DNA of 64,000 bases from NCBI GenBank assembly GCA_031282625.1, contig JAITDI010000017.1, forward strand, positions 1 to 64,000, written 5' to 3'. Of this stretch, positions 9,382 to 18,570 are shown piece after piece; within the stretch, counting starts at the first letter, position 1, and every line of letters begins with the position of its first letter. Both the position numbers and the translations under genes were made by a program. The notes under the pieces were generated by a model. It was not told the DNA's origin, did not search any database, and saw nothing but the letters and a program-made list of their open reading frames with translations. This stretch comes from Candidatus Endomicrobiellum meruensis. Its GTDB lineage: Bacteria; Elusimicrobiota; Endomicrobiia; Endomicrobiales; Endomicrobiaceae.

Positions 9382-9451
9382 TCTGTATAATATGAGCTAT
9401 TAGAAAAAGATTTAACTACGATACAGGAAGAAAAAATATCAAACCATAAAG

Positions 9452-10096
9452 ATGAATTTTATATTCTCTGCAAATTTTCCTTACAAACATTTTACAACCA
9501 CTAAATCAGCTGGGGATATGAAGAATAAGGCTGAAAGGGATTCTTTCCTTCGGTCAATGGCTTTAAATCCTGCGGATTTAGTTCTTGCCAATCAAGTTCA
9601 TGGGAATAATATAAAAGTTGTTAAACGCTCTGACCAAAATATCCTTATTGATAATTGCGACGGTTTAATAACAACTGATAAAAATTTATTGTTGGGTATT
9701 TTTACCGCCGATTGTGTTCCTATTCTTATTTCTTCTAGCGATAGCGAAGTTAAAGCTGCGGTGCATGTTGGTTGGAAAGGACTTTATCTGGGAATAGTTG
9801 AGAATGCGATAGGAGTATTAATAAATGACTTTTGTATAAGTCCTAAAAGCATAAAAGTTTATATAGGTCCTCATATTCGTTCTTGTTGTTACAAAACTGG
9901 ATCTGAAATGGAAGATAAGTTTAATATTAAACTTATCAATGGTAATCTGGATTTATCTGCGATACTTCGCACTAAATTAGAAAACTATGGTGTTAACGAA
10001 ATTTTTGACGTTAATCAATGTACTTGCCATAATGAACAATTATTTTTCTCTTACAGGCGTGATTGTTGTGCTTATAGGCTCCTTTCTGTAATATAA
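9452..10096 (+). CDS. pgeF: YfiH/PgeF family copper-dependent/peptidoglycan-editing protein
   Basis: A 214-residue protein of the laccase-domain (YfiH, CNF1-like) family. The family markers are the NQVHGN motif, FTADCVPIL, VHVGWKGL and the paired cysteines in IRSCCYKTG. In E. coli PgeF removes wrongly added L-serine from UDP-MurNAc-amino acid precursors, and relatives show polyphenol-oxidase or purine-nucleoside activity in vitro. Its place directly after the division/cell-wall genes fits the peptidoglycan-editing role. It is slightly shorter than the typical 240 residues at both ends. A yggS gene, often next in other genomes, is absent. Confidence 0.9.
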   Translation: MNFIFSANFPYKHFTTTKSAGDMKNKAERDSFLRSMALNPADLVLANQVHGNNIKVVKRSDQNILIDNCDGLITTDKNLLLGIFTADCVPILISSSDSEVKAAVHVGWKGLYLGIVENAIGVLINDFCISPKSIKVYIGPHIRSCCYKTGSEMEDKFNIKLINGNLDLSAILRTKLENYGVNEIFDVNQCTCHNEQLFFSYRRDCCAYRLLSVI

Positions 10097-10469
10097 AATC
10101 ACAAATTTCATATTCATTGCTAAATCTGACATACAGTTGGGCAAACTGTTAAAAATCAGCGAGACTGCTAAATTTAAATTTTTATTATTTAATGATTAGT
10201 AAAATAAAGCCTGCTGCTAAGACTGATGGTAACTAAATCTTATTTTGCTACAGAAATAAAAATTTGCTTGGCATTGCAAAAGCAATGTCTAATACTGTAG
10301 TCGTCCCTATAGGGTATTGGCGATGTTCAAACATTAAATTTACTCAGACTTTAATTAAGCTACTCCGTATGTTTCACATTTCTTTTTTAACTTCAAATTA
10401 TTTTTTATATTTATTAGTTTAGTATAATATTTACCATTAACATTATATGTTTTATTCGGAGGGATTAGC
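10097..10469 (+). other. Intergenic region before pheA: promoter -10 and ribosome binding site, no gene
   Basis: No convincing coding frame was found on either strand. A TATAAT lies at 10423-10428 and a strong Shine-Dalgarno (GGAGGG, 10458-10463) sits before the pheA ATG. I looked for a T-box element, because the downstream genes make Phe and Tyr, and did not see its conserved core. The function of the remaining 300 bases is unknown. Confidence 0.4.
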
Positions 10470-11543
10470 ATGTCTTCAAAGTTGAGGGAAACTAGAAAAT
10501 CTATAGACAAAGTTGATAGAGAAATAGCAAAACTTTTGGACAAAAGAGGGAAACTTGCTTTAGATATTGCTAGAGCAAAGAATAATAGGGATTTTAGGGC
10601 AGGAAGCTTAGTTTATGTTCCTTCACGCGAGAAAGAAGTTTTAAAGAACATTACTTCTTCCAAAAGCATTTTTGGAGAAGAAGCTCTTAAAAATATATAC
10701 ACAGAAATAATAAGCGCTTGCAGAAATCTTGAAACTCCGACAAAAGTGTCATTTTTAGGTCCTTGGGCGACATTTTCGCATCAGGCGGCAATTAATAATT
10801 TTGGTTCCTTGGGATACTTTATTCCAGCAGACACTCCTCTTGAAGTTCTATCAGAAGTTGAAAGCGGTAGGGCGGATTTTGGCGTAGTTCCAGTAGAAAA
10901 TTCTAACGAAGGGTCTGTAAACGTAACTTTGGACATGCTTGTTGAAAGTGATATCAAAATATGCGCTGAGATAAGCTTAAAAATAGAGCAGTGTTTTCTT
11001 GTTAAAGATCCTAAAGCAGAAATTTTAAGAATTTATTCTCATACGCATGCCTTGGCTCAGTGTAGAAGCTGGATAGCAAAACATTATCCTGATGCAGAAC
11101 TAATACCTGTTTCTTCAACAGCAGAAGCCGCTAAAAAAGTTTCTAAAGAAGATTTTTCCGCAGCTATAGCTTCTGAAGTGGCGGCTAAAATTTATGATCT
11201 TTATATTTTGCAAAAAGGAGTACAGGACACTAGAGAAAACTTTACAAGATTTTTTGTTATAGGCAAGGTTTCAACAGAGCCCAGCGGTAAAGATAAAACA
11301 AGTTTAGTTTTTATAGTTAAAGATAAAGTTGGAGCTTTATATGAGGCACTTGAAATTTTTGAAAAGAGTAATGTAAATTTGACAAAAATTGAATCGCGCC
11401 CGACTAAGAAAAAAGTTTGGAAATATATGTTTTTTGTTGATTTTAAAGGGCATGTTAAAGACCAAAATATAGTTAAGGCAATAAAAAGTTTGGAAAGAAA
11501 AAGCGTTTTTGTAAAGAGTTTAGGCAGCTACCCGAGAGCATAA
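10470..11543 (+). CDS. pheA: Bifunctional chorismate mutase / prephenate dehydratase (P-protein)
   Basis: This enzyme turns chorismate into prephenate and then phenylpyruvate for phenylalanine synthesis. An AroQ-type chorismate mutase domain covers about residues 1-90 (LRETRKSIDKVDREIAKLLD). A prephenate dehydratase domain follows, with GPWATFSHQAA, FGVVPVENSNEGSV and the catalytic ENFTRFFVIG. An ACT domain for phenylalanine feedback occupies the last 80 residues, with ESRPTKKKVWKYMFFVD. Length is normal for the family. First gene of the aromatic operon; strong ribosome binding site. The next enzyme needed, an aromatic aminotransferase, is only a remnant immediately downstream. Confidence 0.96.
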   Translation: MSSKLRETRKSIDKVDREIAKLLDKRGKLALDIARAKNNRDFRAGSLVYVPSREKEVLKNITSSKSIFGEEALKNIYTEIISACRNLETPTKVSFLGPWATFSHQAAINNFGSLGYFIPADTPLEVLSEVESGRADFGVVPVENSNEGSVNVTLDMLVESDIKICAEISLKIEQCFLVKDPKAEILRIYSHTHALAQCRSWIAKHYPDAELIPVSSTAEAAKKVSKEDFSAAIASEVAAKIYDLYILQKGVQDTRENFTRFFVIGKVSTEPSGKDKTSLVFIVKDKVGALYEALEIFEKSNVNLTKIESRPTKKKVWKYMFFVDFKGHVKDQNIVKAIKSLERKSVFVKSLGSYPRA

Positions 11544-11544
11544 T

Positions 11545-11943
11545 ATGGATATACAAAACATTATTAATTAGAAAAGCTTGCGACAGGCTCAAGCCTTATG
11601 TTGCAGGCAAACCTATAGACGAGATAAAAAGAGAATATAATCTTAAAGCAGTTATAAAACTTGCGTCAAATGAAAATTCTTTAGGAGCTTCAAAAAAAGA
11701 GCTTAAGGCGTTAAGAGATAATTTTGATAAGGTGTTTTTTTACCCTGATTCAAGTTCTTTTGGCTTGAAAAAATCTCTATGCTAATTGCGGGGAAAAATA
11801 TTTTTGTCAAACTTTTAAAAGAAGGTGTGATACTAAGAGACATGGACGAATATGAGCTTTCAGACTAAGTAAGAGTTACAGTATCTCTTCGCAAATAAAA
11901 TAGATTGTTCATAGAAAAATTAAAAAAAATTTTGAAGTCCTAA
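11545..11943 (+). pseudogene. hisC: Remnant of histidinol-phosphate / aromatic aminotransferase
   Basis: After a start (MDIQN) the reading frame shifts, then gives a clear HisC-type N-terminus (CDRLKPYVAGKPIDEIKREY, KLASNENSLGASKKELK, FYPDSSSFGLKKSL). The sequence then jumps almost directly to the family's C-terminus (GKNIFVKLLKEGVILRDMDE, then VRVTVSLRK and LFIEKLKKIL), broken by several in-frame TAA stops. About 200 central residues, including the PLP lysine, are gone. It lies between pheA and aroF, where a HisC-like aminotransferase would complete Phe/Tyr synthesis. It is a dead gene, not a small functional protein. Confidence 0.93.
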
Positions 11944-11955
11944 AAAGGAAAATTT

Positions 11956-12978
11956 ATGATAATAACAATGAAACAAGGCTCAAAGCCGAAAGATATTGCT
12001 GTTGTCGCGGAAAAGATTAAAGGGTTAGGATACAAGCCTCATATATCAAAAGGTAAAGACGTTACAATTATAGGAATGATAGGTGACTATGCCGAGAAGT
12101 ATAAAGACGCTTTTGAGTCTATGGAAGTTGTTGAACACGTAAGCGAGATACAAAAACCTTATAAGCTTGCTTCAAGAGACTTCAAAAAAGAAAACACTAT
12201 AGTTAAAGTGAGTAGAAATGTTGAAATCGGCGGAAAAAAAATACATGTTATAGCTGGACCTTGCGCAATTGAAACCAAAGAACAGATGGTTACTACCGCA
12301 AAAATAGTTAAAGATGCGGGAGCGACAATAATTAGAGGCGGGGCGTATAAACCAAGGAGTTCTCCATACGCTTTCCAAGGGCTTGGAGAGAAAGGATTGA
12401 AATATTTAAATGAGTCCGGTTCAAAGCTGCATATGCCGACTATTAGTGAAGCTATGACTGTTGAACAGGTTGAGATTGTTGCAAAATATTGCGATATAGT
12501 GCAGATAGGCGCGAGAAATATACAAAATTATGATTTGTTAAAAGCGGCTGGAAAGCAAACAAAGCCTGTTCTTCTAAAGAGGGGTATGGCTATAACAATA
12601 AAAGAGCTTTTGCTTTCTGCAGAATATGTTCTTTCGCAGGGCAATTATAGCGTTATTCTCTGTGAAAGAGGAATAAGAACATTTGAAACTGCTACAAGAT
12701 TCACAATGGATTTAAACGCGGTTCCGGTTATAAAAAAGCTGTCACATTTGCCGGTAGTTTTAGATCCGTCGCATGGCATTGGCATAAGGGAACACGTCGG
12801 TACAATGGCAAAAGCGTGTATTGCTGTTGGTGCAGATGGTTTGATAATAGAAGTTCATCCTCAGCCGGAACTTGCTCTTTCCGATGGACATCAAAGCTTG
12901 CTGCCTGACCAGTTTAAAGCTTTGATGAAAGATCTTGATTTAGTGGCAAAGGCTGTAGGTAGGGAGCTTTTGGATTAA
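11956..12978 (+). CDS. aroF: 3-deoxy-7-phosphoheptulonate synthase, type I-beta with N-terminal regulatory domain
   Basis: DAHP synthase condenses PEP and erythrose-4-phosphate, the entry to the shikimate pathway. Residues 1-70 form the ferredoxin-like regulatory domain seen in Thermotoga-type enzymes ([20 protein letters not shown]). The catalytic barrel follows, with [49 protein letters not shown] and the metal site LDPSHGIG plus [13 protein letters not shown]. The N-terminal domain usually mediates feedback by an aromatic amino acid. Good ribosome binding site (aaggaa). Its stop overlaps the tyrA start. Confidence 0.96.
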   Translation: MIITMKQGSKPKDIAVVAEKIKGLGYKPHISKGKDVTIIGMIGDYAEKYKDAFESMEVVEHVSEIQKPYKLASRDFKKENTIVKVSRNVEIGGKKIHVIAGPCAIETKEQMVTTAKIVKDAGATIIRGGAYKPRSSPYAFQGLGEKGLKYLNESGSKLHMPTISEAMTVEQVEIVAKYCDIVQIGARNIQNYDLLKAAGKQTKPVLLKRGMAITIKELLLSAEYVLSQGNYSVILCERGIRTFETATRFTMDLNAVPVIKKLSHLPVVLDPSHGIGIREHVGTMAKACIAVGADGLIIEVHPQPELALSDGHQSLLPDQFKALMKDLDLVAKAVGRELLD

Positions 12979-13799
12979 TGCTAAATGTGAGCATAGTCGG
13001 TTTAGGGCAAATAGGAAGTTCTTTAGGTCTTGCTTTAAAAAGCAAAACTTTAAAGGATCGCTATTATGTAACAGGTATAGCAAGGAATAAAGAAATTTTA
13101 AAAGCTGCGCTTAAGATTGGCGCTGCGGACGAAGTATCTTTATCTTTAGCATCAGCAAAAAATTCCGATATTGTAGTTATATGCACGCCTGTCGATACGA
13201 TTGCTTCCATATATAAAAAGCTCGTTAAAATTGTAAAAAAAAATACCGTAATTACCGACTCTGGCAGTGTAAAATATTCAATAGAGTGTGAAATAAACAA
13301 TATTAAGAGTAAAGTTTCTTTTGTTGGTTCTCACCCGATGGCAGGAAGAGCAAAAAATGGACTTAGTTCTGCGTCGGCAGATATGTTTAAAAATGCGAAA
13401 GTCATTATAACACCGCGATATGGCAAATCTGAAAAGATTGTGTCCAAGATTTGGAAGGATGCTGGTACTGAAATTGTAAAAATGTCTGCAAAAAACCATG
13501 ATGAGCTGGTTGCTTTTACAAGTCATTTGCTCCACGTTATAGCTTTTTCGTTAAATAAAACTTATAAAAAAATAAAAAAGAAAAATCCGCATATTGACGA
13601 TCTTATTGCAGGATCTTTTAAGAGTATAACAAGAGTATCTGTATCAAGTGCAGATATGTGGGCGCCTATTTTTGCTTTAAACGGCAAAAATATCAATAAA
13701 TATTTAGACGAATTTATAAAAGAACTTAATGTCTTTAAGCGAAACCTAAGCGATAAGAAAAAAATTAAAAAAGAGATTCTTAAGACTCAAAAAGGCTAG
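12978..13799 (+). CDS. tyrA: Prephenate dehydrogenase
   Basis: A 273-residue NAD-dependent enzyme that converts prephenate to 4-hydroxyphenylpyruvate for tyrosine. The Rossmann loop is at the start (SIVGLGQIGSSLGLAL). The TyrA substrate motif GSHPMAG and the helical domain segment FTSHLLHVIAFSL are present. No ACT domain, so it is the simple form. Start ATG overlaps the aroF stop by one base (TAATG). The next two genes are a restriction-modification pair, after which the aromatic operon resumes with aroA. Confidence 0.94.
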   Translation: MLNVSIVGLGQIGSSLGLALKSKTLKDRYYVTGIARNKEILKAALKIGAADEVSLSLASAKNSDIVVICTPVDTIASIYKKLVKIVKKNTVITDSGSVKYSIECEINNIKSKVSFVGSHPMAGRAKNGLSSASADMFKNAKVIITPRYGKSEKIVSKIWKDAGTEIVKMSAKNHDELVAFTSHLLHVIAFSLNKTYKKIKKKNPHIDDLIAGSFKSITRVSVSSADMWAPIFALNGKNINKYLDEFIKELNVFKRNLSDKKKIKKEILKTQKG

Positions 13800-13803
13800 A
13801 AAT

Positions 13804-14901
13804 ATGGACATAACGGGAAGAATCAAAGGTATAAAATATAAAAAGATAATAGGTAAAGATTTAAATAAGTCTAGTTTAGAAAAATTTGATATAAACTCAG
13901 CTTCGGCAACTTCTTTGATATTTGATAAGCAGAATTTATTTGCAGTATCAAAATGGATTTCTCCAAAAAGAACGCGTTCGTATCCCTATGAAAGAATATA
14001 TGATTCTATGCATATATCTAAAAAAATCACTGTAATTCCAGTTATAAAAGATGAAGGAAAAAATGGAGATAGGGATTTCTTGCAATGGGATATTATTTCG
14101 TTGATGTCGCTGCTAGATATTTGTGTGATTTTTGCCTATTACTATCATGCAAATACAAATAAGTCAGCAAATAAAATTACGGATCAGAAATTTGATAATA
14201 ATTACGTTTTATCAAAAATAAAAGAGATTGAAGGTTATCACAGCTCTGGGTTACATTGGAATCTGAAGGAATTAGACGATTTACATTTCATAGTGGATAA
14301 AGCAAAGAATAATTATTTAAAAATAGAAGAAGAAACAAAGATAAGATTACATAACTTTGCTGGAATCAATAATTTTGAAAATAAGATTGCCAAAGATCTT
14401 AAAGATTTTATGGAATTCTCAAGAGAGAAATCGGAAAAAGCTCAAAACAGAGAATATAAAACTATACAATCAAAAGAAAGCTTGAACAGGTTATCAAAAT
14501 CTAAAATAACAATTCAAAACTATTTAGGCGGGAAATATTTTTTTACCGTTGATGAAGTTGAGTTAAATAAAAACATTGTGAGCCTTATAGAAAATAAGCA
14601 TAGTAAAAATTCAGTTTTGCCGAGTGAGTCTGATGTCAAAGACGGATTAATTAAGATGATTCTTTATTCCAATCTTACTTCCGTTAAGGCAGACAGTGTA
14701 TCTATAAAAAGCGTAGCTGTCTTAAGACTAACTTCCAACATCTTTATCGGATCAATAAGTTCGGAGTCTGTTAAAAAAGATATTGTTGATAGTTTTAAGA
14801 TAAACAATTTATCTGAAAAGCAGAAGATATTTATAGAATGTCTTTTTAAAGAAGCTAATGAAAATAATTTTATAGTACAAATTTGCAGGACAAAACAATG
14901 A
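13804..14901 (+). CDS. Probable type II restriction endonuclease
   Basis: A 365-residue protein I cannot place by a named family with certainty. It starts four bases after tyrA and overlaps a DNA adenine methyltransferase gene by 4 bases (ATGA), the usual layout of a type II restriction-modification pair. A conserved-looking acidic block (KDEGKNGDRDFLQWDI, about residues 80-96) and a later one (ESDVKDGLIKMILYSN) could carry nuclease residues, but a PD-(D/E)xK centre cannot be assigned by eye. No signal peptide or membrane segments. The reading frame is intact. The role is inferred mainly from its partner. Confidence 0.65.
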   Translation: MDITGRIKGIKYKKIIGKDLNKSSLEKFDINSASATSLIFDKQNLFAVSKWISPKRTRSYPYERIYDSMHISKKITVIPVIKDEGKNGDRDFLQWDIISLMSLLDICVIFAYYYHANTNKSANKITDQKFDNNYVLSKIKEIEGYHSSGLHWNLKELDDLHFIVDKAKNNYLKIEEETKIRLHNFAGINNFENKIAKDLKDFMEFSREKSEKAQNREYKTIQSKESLNRLSKSKITIQNYLGGKYFFTVDEVELNKNIVSLIENKHSKNSVLPSESDVKDGLIKMILYSNLTSVKADSVSIKSVAVLRLTSNIFIGSISSESVKKDIVDSFKINNLSEKQKIFIECLFKEANENNFIVQICRTKQ

Positions 14902-15779
14902 TAAAGAGTCCATTAAGATATCCGGGTGGCAAAAGTAGAGCTGTTGATTTAATATCAAGCCTTATTCCTGACTTTGACGAGTACAGAGAACCTTTTTTGG
15001 GCGGCGGATCACTATTTATAAATTTAAAACAGATACTTCCAAATAAAGTTTTTTGGATAAATGATTTGTATGAAGAATTATATAAATTCTGGAAATACAG
15101 TCGCGAAGATATGCGCAGATTAATTGATAAAATTTACGAGTGGAAATCTAAATATGTCAATGGTAAGGAACTTTATAAGTTTCTTAAAGCCAATACGAAT
15201 AGTTTTAACGATTTGGAAACAGCGGCTTATTTTTTTATATACAATCGTATTACATTTTCAGGTACCAGTTTAAGCGGGGGCTACAGCGAATCGGCTTTTA
15301 ATAGTCGTTTTACGGAAAGCAGCATATTAAGATTGAAAAATATTGAAGAGATAGTTAAGGGTGTGAAAATTACCAATACCGATTATGAAAAAGTTCTTGC
15401 TGCAGATGGAGATTCTGTTTTTGTTTTTTTGGATCCTCCGTATTTTTCGGCGAAAAAATCGGCTTTATACGGGAAGAACGGTGATTTGCACAAAAGTTTT
15501 GATCATGAACGTTTTGCCAATGTTATGAAAAACTGTAAACATAAATGGTTAATCACATATGACAATAGCGACTATATAAAAAATTTATTTTCTTTTGCGA
15601 ACGTTTTTCCGTGGAATTTAACATATGGTATGCGGAATGTTAACGGCAGAGGAAAACAAATAGAAGAAGAGATATTTATTTCAAATTATTTAACATCAGT
15701 ACCGAGACAAGACGCTCTTGATTTTTTTGAAAATAAAAATAAAATGCCAAAATCTGTAAATACAATTTGGAAGAGTTGA
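14898..15779 (+). CDS. D12-class N6-adenine DNA methyltransferase (Dam-like)
   Basis: Transfers methyl from S-adenosylmethionine to adenine in DNA. Order of motifs: RYPGGKSRAVDL, motif I REPFLGGGSLF (AdoMet pocket), then catalytic motif IV LDPPYFSAK near residue 175. This is the D12/alpha order seen in Dam and DpnM/MboI-type enzymes, many of which modify GATC; the target here is not proven. The ORF-track TTG at 14883 is rejected for ATG 14898, whose ATGA overlaps the upstream stop. With the upstream gene it forms a compact R-M unit inside the aromatic operon. Confidence 0.92.
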   Translation: MIKSPLRYPGGKSRAVDLISSLIPDFDEYREPFLGGGSLFINLKQILPNKVFWINDLYEELYKFWKYSREDMRRLIDKIYEWKSKYVNGKELYKFLKANTNSFNDLETAAYFFIYNRITFSGTSLSGGYSESAFNSRFTESSILRLKNIEEIVKGVKITNTDYEKVLAADGDSVFVFLDPPYFSAKKSALYGKNGDLHKSFDHERFANVMKNCKHKWLITYDNSDYIKNLFSFANVFPWNLTYGMRNVNGRGKQIEEEIFISNYLTSVPRQDALDFFENKNKMPKSVNTIWKS

Positions 15780-15781
15780 CG

Positions 15782-17074
15782 ATGGATATAAAATTAAAAA
15801 AAGTAAATTCTGTTTCTGGTGTTGTTGAAGTTCCCGCGGATAAGTCTATAACGCATAGAGCCGTTATGTTGTCATCTCTTGCTGAAGGCGATTCTATAGT
15901 TAGAAATTATCTTCCTTCCGATGATTGCAATAGGACTATAGAGGCTTTTCGCCAAATGGGAGCTGAAATTAAAATTGATAACGGGAATTTGTACATAAAG
16001 GGTGCTGGGTTAAATTTAAAAAAACCACAAGACGGTAAATACAATATTTATGCGGGCAACTCTGGCACAACATCAAGGCTTATTTCTGGTATTTTGGCGG
16101 GACAAGATTTTGAGACTATTATAACTGGCGACGAAAGTCTTTCAAAAAGACCGATGAGTAGGATAATAGAACCGTTATCTAAAATGGGAGTTGAAATAAG
16201 TTCTAACGACGGACTGTTGCCTCTTGCTATAAAAGGAAAAAATCCTATTAAAGCAATGAATTACATATGCGACAAATCAACCGCTCAAGTTAAGTCGGCA
16301 GTTTTATTTGCAGGACTTTATGCTGATGGAGCTACAACTTATACCGAACCTGAAAAATCTAGAGATCACAGCGAGAGAATGTTAAAAGCTTTTGGAGCAG
16401 ATGTCAGAGTTAACGGAAATTCCGTTACAATTTATCCCACACAAAAGCTGTTGCCTCAAGATATTACCGTTCCAGGAGACATTTCTTCTGCGGCGTTTTT
16501 TATAGCGGCGGCTTTGATTATTCCGGGATCAAATTTGACAATAAAAAATGTCGGAGTTAATCCGACTAGAGACGGTTTTATTGATGTTTTAAAGCGCATG
16601 GGCGCCAAAATTTCTTTAATAAATCTAAGAGAAATTTCTAATGAGACTGTTTGCGATATAGAGGTTAAGTATTCAAAACTTAAAGCTGCGAATATAGACG
16701 CTTCAATTATACCTAGAATGGTTGATGAAATTCCTGTATTTGTTCTTATAGCGACCCAAGCTGAAGGAATAACTAAAATTTCAGGAGCTGGAGAACTTAA
16801 AGTTAAGGAAACCGACAGAATAGCTGCTGTGGCAAGTCAGTTCAAAAAACTTGGCGCTCAAGTTGAAGCCCTTGATGACGGATTTATTATTAATGGCAAC
16901 GGTGGTATTCCTTTAAACGGTAATCTTTTAGATAGTTTTGAAGATCACAGAGTAGCCATGACCTTATCGATAGCTTCTTTGATAGCTGACGGAGAAACTG
17001 TGATTAAAGACTCAAACTGCGTTAGTATATCTTTTCCAAACTTCTATGAGGTATTGAAAAATATATGCAAGTAA
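15782..17074 (+). CDS. aroA: 3-phosphoshikimate 1-carboxyvinyltransferase (EPSP synthase)
   Basis: Joins PEP to shikimate-3-phosphate, the sixth shikimate step. Seen: VPADKSITHRAVMLSSLAEG at the start, the AGNSGTTSRLISGILAG loop near residue 90, the KSAVLFAGL segment, VPGDISSAAFFIAAAL, RMVDEIPVF, KVKETDRIAA and DSFEDHRVAMTLSIASL. About 430 residues, normal. ATG 15782 is chosen over the upstream TTG at 15767, which lies inside the methyltransferase gene. It overlaps plsC by 10 bases. It sits before plsC-ispH-rpsA, where cytidylate kinase (cmk) is often found in other bacteria. Confidence 0.96.
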   Translation: MDIKLKKVNSVSGVVEVPADKSITHRAVMLSSLAEGDSIVRNYLPSDDCNRTIEAFRQMGAEIKIDNGNLYIKGAGLNLKKPQDGKYNIYAGNSGTTSRLISGILAGQDFETIITGDESLSKRPMSRIIEPLSKMGVEISSNDGLLPLAIKGKNPIKAMNYICDKSTAQVKSAVLFAGLYADGATTYTEPEKSRDHSERMLKAFGADVRVNGNSVTIYPTQKLLPQDITVPGDISSAAFFIAAALIIPGSNLTIKNVGVNPTRDGFIDVLKRMGAKISLINLREISNETVCDIEVKYSKLKAANIDASIIPRMVDEIPVFVLIATQAEGITKISGAGELKVKETDRIAAVASQFKKLGAQVEALDDGFIINGNGGIPLNGNLLDSFEDHRVAMTLSIASLIADGETVIKDSNCVSISFPNFYEVLKNICK

Positions 17075-17655
17075 AAGAAAAATCTTCTTTCTTATTTTTG
17101 CTTGGTAGGCAGATGTTTAGGATAATGTTTAAGCTATTTTATAGGTATTGTATAGAAGGATCGCAGAATATACCAAACACTGGAGGAGCAGTAATCGCTC
17201 CAAATCATATAAGTTTCTTTGATCCGCCTCTTACGGGTGCAGCCATGAAACGTCCATTGTATTTTATGGCAAAAAAGGACTTGTTTGACATTCCTGTATT
17301 CGGCTGGACCATAAAACAAACAAATGCATTTCCCGTTAATAGAGGTGTTCAAGATATGTCTGCTGTGAGACATTCATTTTCTCTACTTGAGAAAGGACGT
17401 TTGCTTTTGATGTTTCCTGAAGGTACTCGTTCTAAAGATGGAGAGTTGGGAAAAGCCAGAGCTGGAGCTGGTATGGTAGCGTGCAATGCTCAAGTTCCGT
17501 TAATTCCTGTTAAAATAGAGAATACAAACATGATGTTAAAGTTTAAGCGGATAAAAATAAAATACGGAAAACCTATATATCCTCCAAAAAATTTTTCAAA
17601 AAATGATTATATAGGCTTATCGCAAAAAGTTTTGGATGAAATATCAAAAATGTAA
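17065..17655 (+). CDS. plsC: 1-acyl-sn-glycerol-3-phosphate acyltransferase
   Basis: A 196-residue membrane-associated acyltransferase that makes phosphatidic acid from lysophosphatidic acid. The catalytic NH(x)4D-type motif appears as NHISFFDPP near residue 48, the second block as FPVNRG, and the substrate block as FPEGTRSKDGEL near residue 119. An amphipathic or hydrophobic N-terminus (FLFLLGRQMFRIMFKLFY) suits membrane attachment. The start lies inside the aroA end, so translation is coupled. Confidence 0.93.
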   Translation: MQVKEKSSFLFLLGRQMFRIMFKLFYRYCIEGSQNIPNTGGAVIAPNHISFFDPPLTGAAMKRPLYFMAKKDLFDIPVFGWTIKQTNAFPVNRGVQDMSAVRHSFSLLEKGRLLLMFPEGTRSKDGELGKARAGAGMVACNAQVPLIPVKIENTNMMLKFKRIKIKYGKPIYPPKNFSKNDYIGLSQKVLDEISKM

Positions 17656-17666
17656 CGGAGCATTTA

Positions 17667-18524
17667 GTGGATAAAAATGTTGAAATAAAGATAGCTGCCA
17701 ACGCTGGGTTTTGTTTTGGCGTTAAAAGAGCTATAGATTTAGTAGAAAAAACTTTGAATGAAAAACCTGAGGTATATACTTTAGGACCAATAATCCACAA
17801 TCCTCAAGAAGTTAAACGACTGAAAGAAAAAGGCGTAAAAATTTTAAATGACATAGACTCTGTCAAAAGCGGTTGTATAATTCTAAGAACTCACGGTATA
17901 TCTTTAGAATTGCGTAATAGGCTTGAAAAAGATAGAACATTATATATAGACGCTACATGCCCATTTGTTAAAAAAGCTCAGGATATAATCAAGAATTTAA
18001 GTTCACAGGAAACAAATATAATAATAGTTGGCGAGAATTCTCACCCTGAAGTTGAGGCGCTTGTTTCTTATGGGGCAGGTAAATGTGTTGTTATTGAAAG
18101 CCCTAAGGAAGCTCTTGAGTTTAAAGGGACAGGAGAGTTAAATATTGTAAGCCAGACAACGCAGACTCCTCAGAATTTTAACGTTATTGTTGAAATTTTA
18201 AAGAAACGATTTAAAGTTAATATTTACAATACTATATGTAAAGCAACGCTTGAAAGGCAGGAATCTGCAGAAAAACTTGCTAAGAAAGTTGATTTGATGA
18301 TAGTTATAGGTGGTAAGAATTCAGGAAATACTACGCGTCTTGCCGAAATATGTAAAGCTCAAACAGAAACATATCATATTGAAACCATAGACGAATTAGA
18401 TGATAAATGGTTTAACAATATTAAAACTGTAGGGTTAACCGCAGGAGCTTCAACTCCTGACAATATAATAAAAAGCGTACAAAGGAGGCTTGGAGAGATT
18501 CTTGGGTACGAGAGAAACCAATAG
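17667..18524 (+). CDS. ispH: 4-hydroxy-3-methylbut-2-enyl diphosphate reductase
   Basis: The last enzyme of the MEP isoprenoid pathway, a [4Fe-4S] protein yielding IPP and DMAPP. The three cluster cysteines are visible in NAGFCFGVKRAI (near residue 14), DATCPFVKKAQ (near 97) and NTICKATLERQ (near 190). The catalytic-pocket segments ILRTHGIS and GENSHPEVEA are also present. It begins with GTG at 17667, supported by CGGAG six bases upstream. IspH next to ribosomal protein S1 is a recurrent bacterial arrangement; here they are separate genes. Confidence 0.95.
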   Translation: MDKNVEIKIAANAGFCFGVKRAIDLVEKTLNEKPEVYTLGPIIHNPQEVKRLKEKGVKILNDIDSVKSGCIILRTHGISLELRNRLEKDRTLYIDATCPFVKKAQDIIKNLSSQETNIIIVGENSHPEVEALVSYGAGKCVVIESPKEALEFKGTGELNIVSQTTQTPQNFNVIVEILKKRFKVNIYNTICKATLERQESAEKLAKKVDLMIVIGGKNSGNTTRLAEICKAQTETYHIETIDELDDKWFNNIKTVGLTAGASTPDNIIKSVQRRLGEILGYERNQ

Positions 18525-18570
18525 TCTAAATATGATACAAACAGATATTGTAAAGAGAGGAAAGTAAAAA

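Noticed and set aside
10097-10469. Possible T-box or attenuator before pheA
   Set aside because: No T-box core, leader peptide or terminator/antiterminator pair could be found by eye.
13804-15779. R-M pair as part of a larger mobile element
   Set aside because: No transposase, integrase, terminal repeats or duplicated target site is visible on either side.
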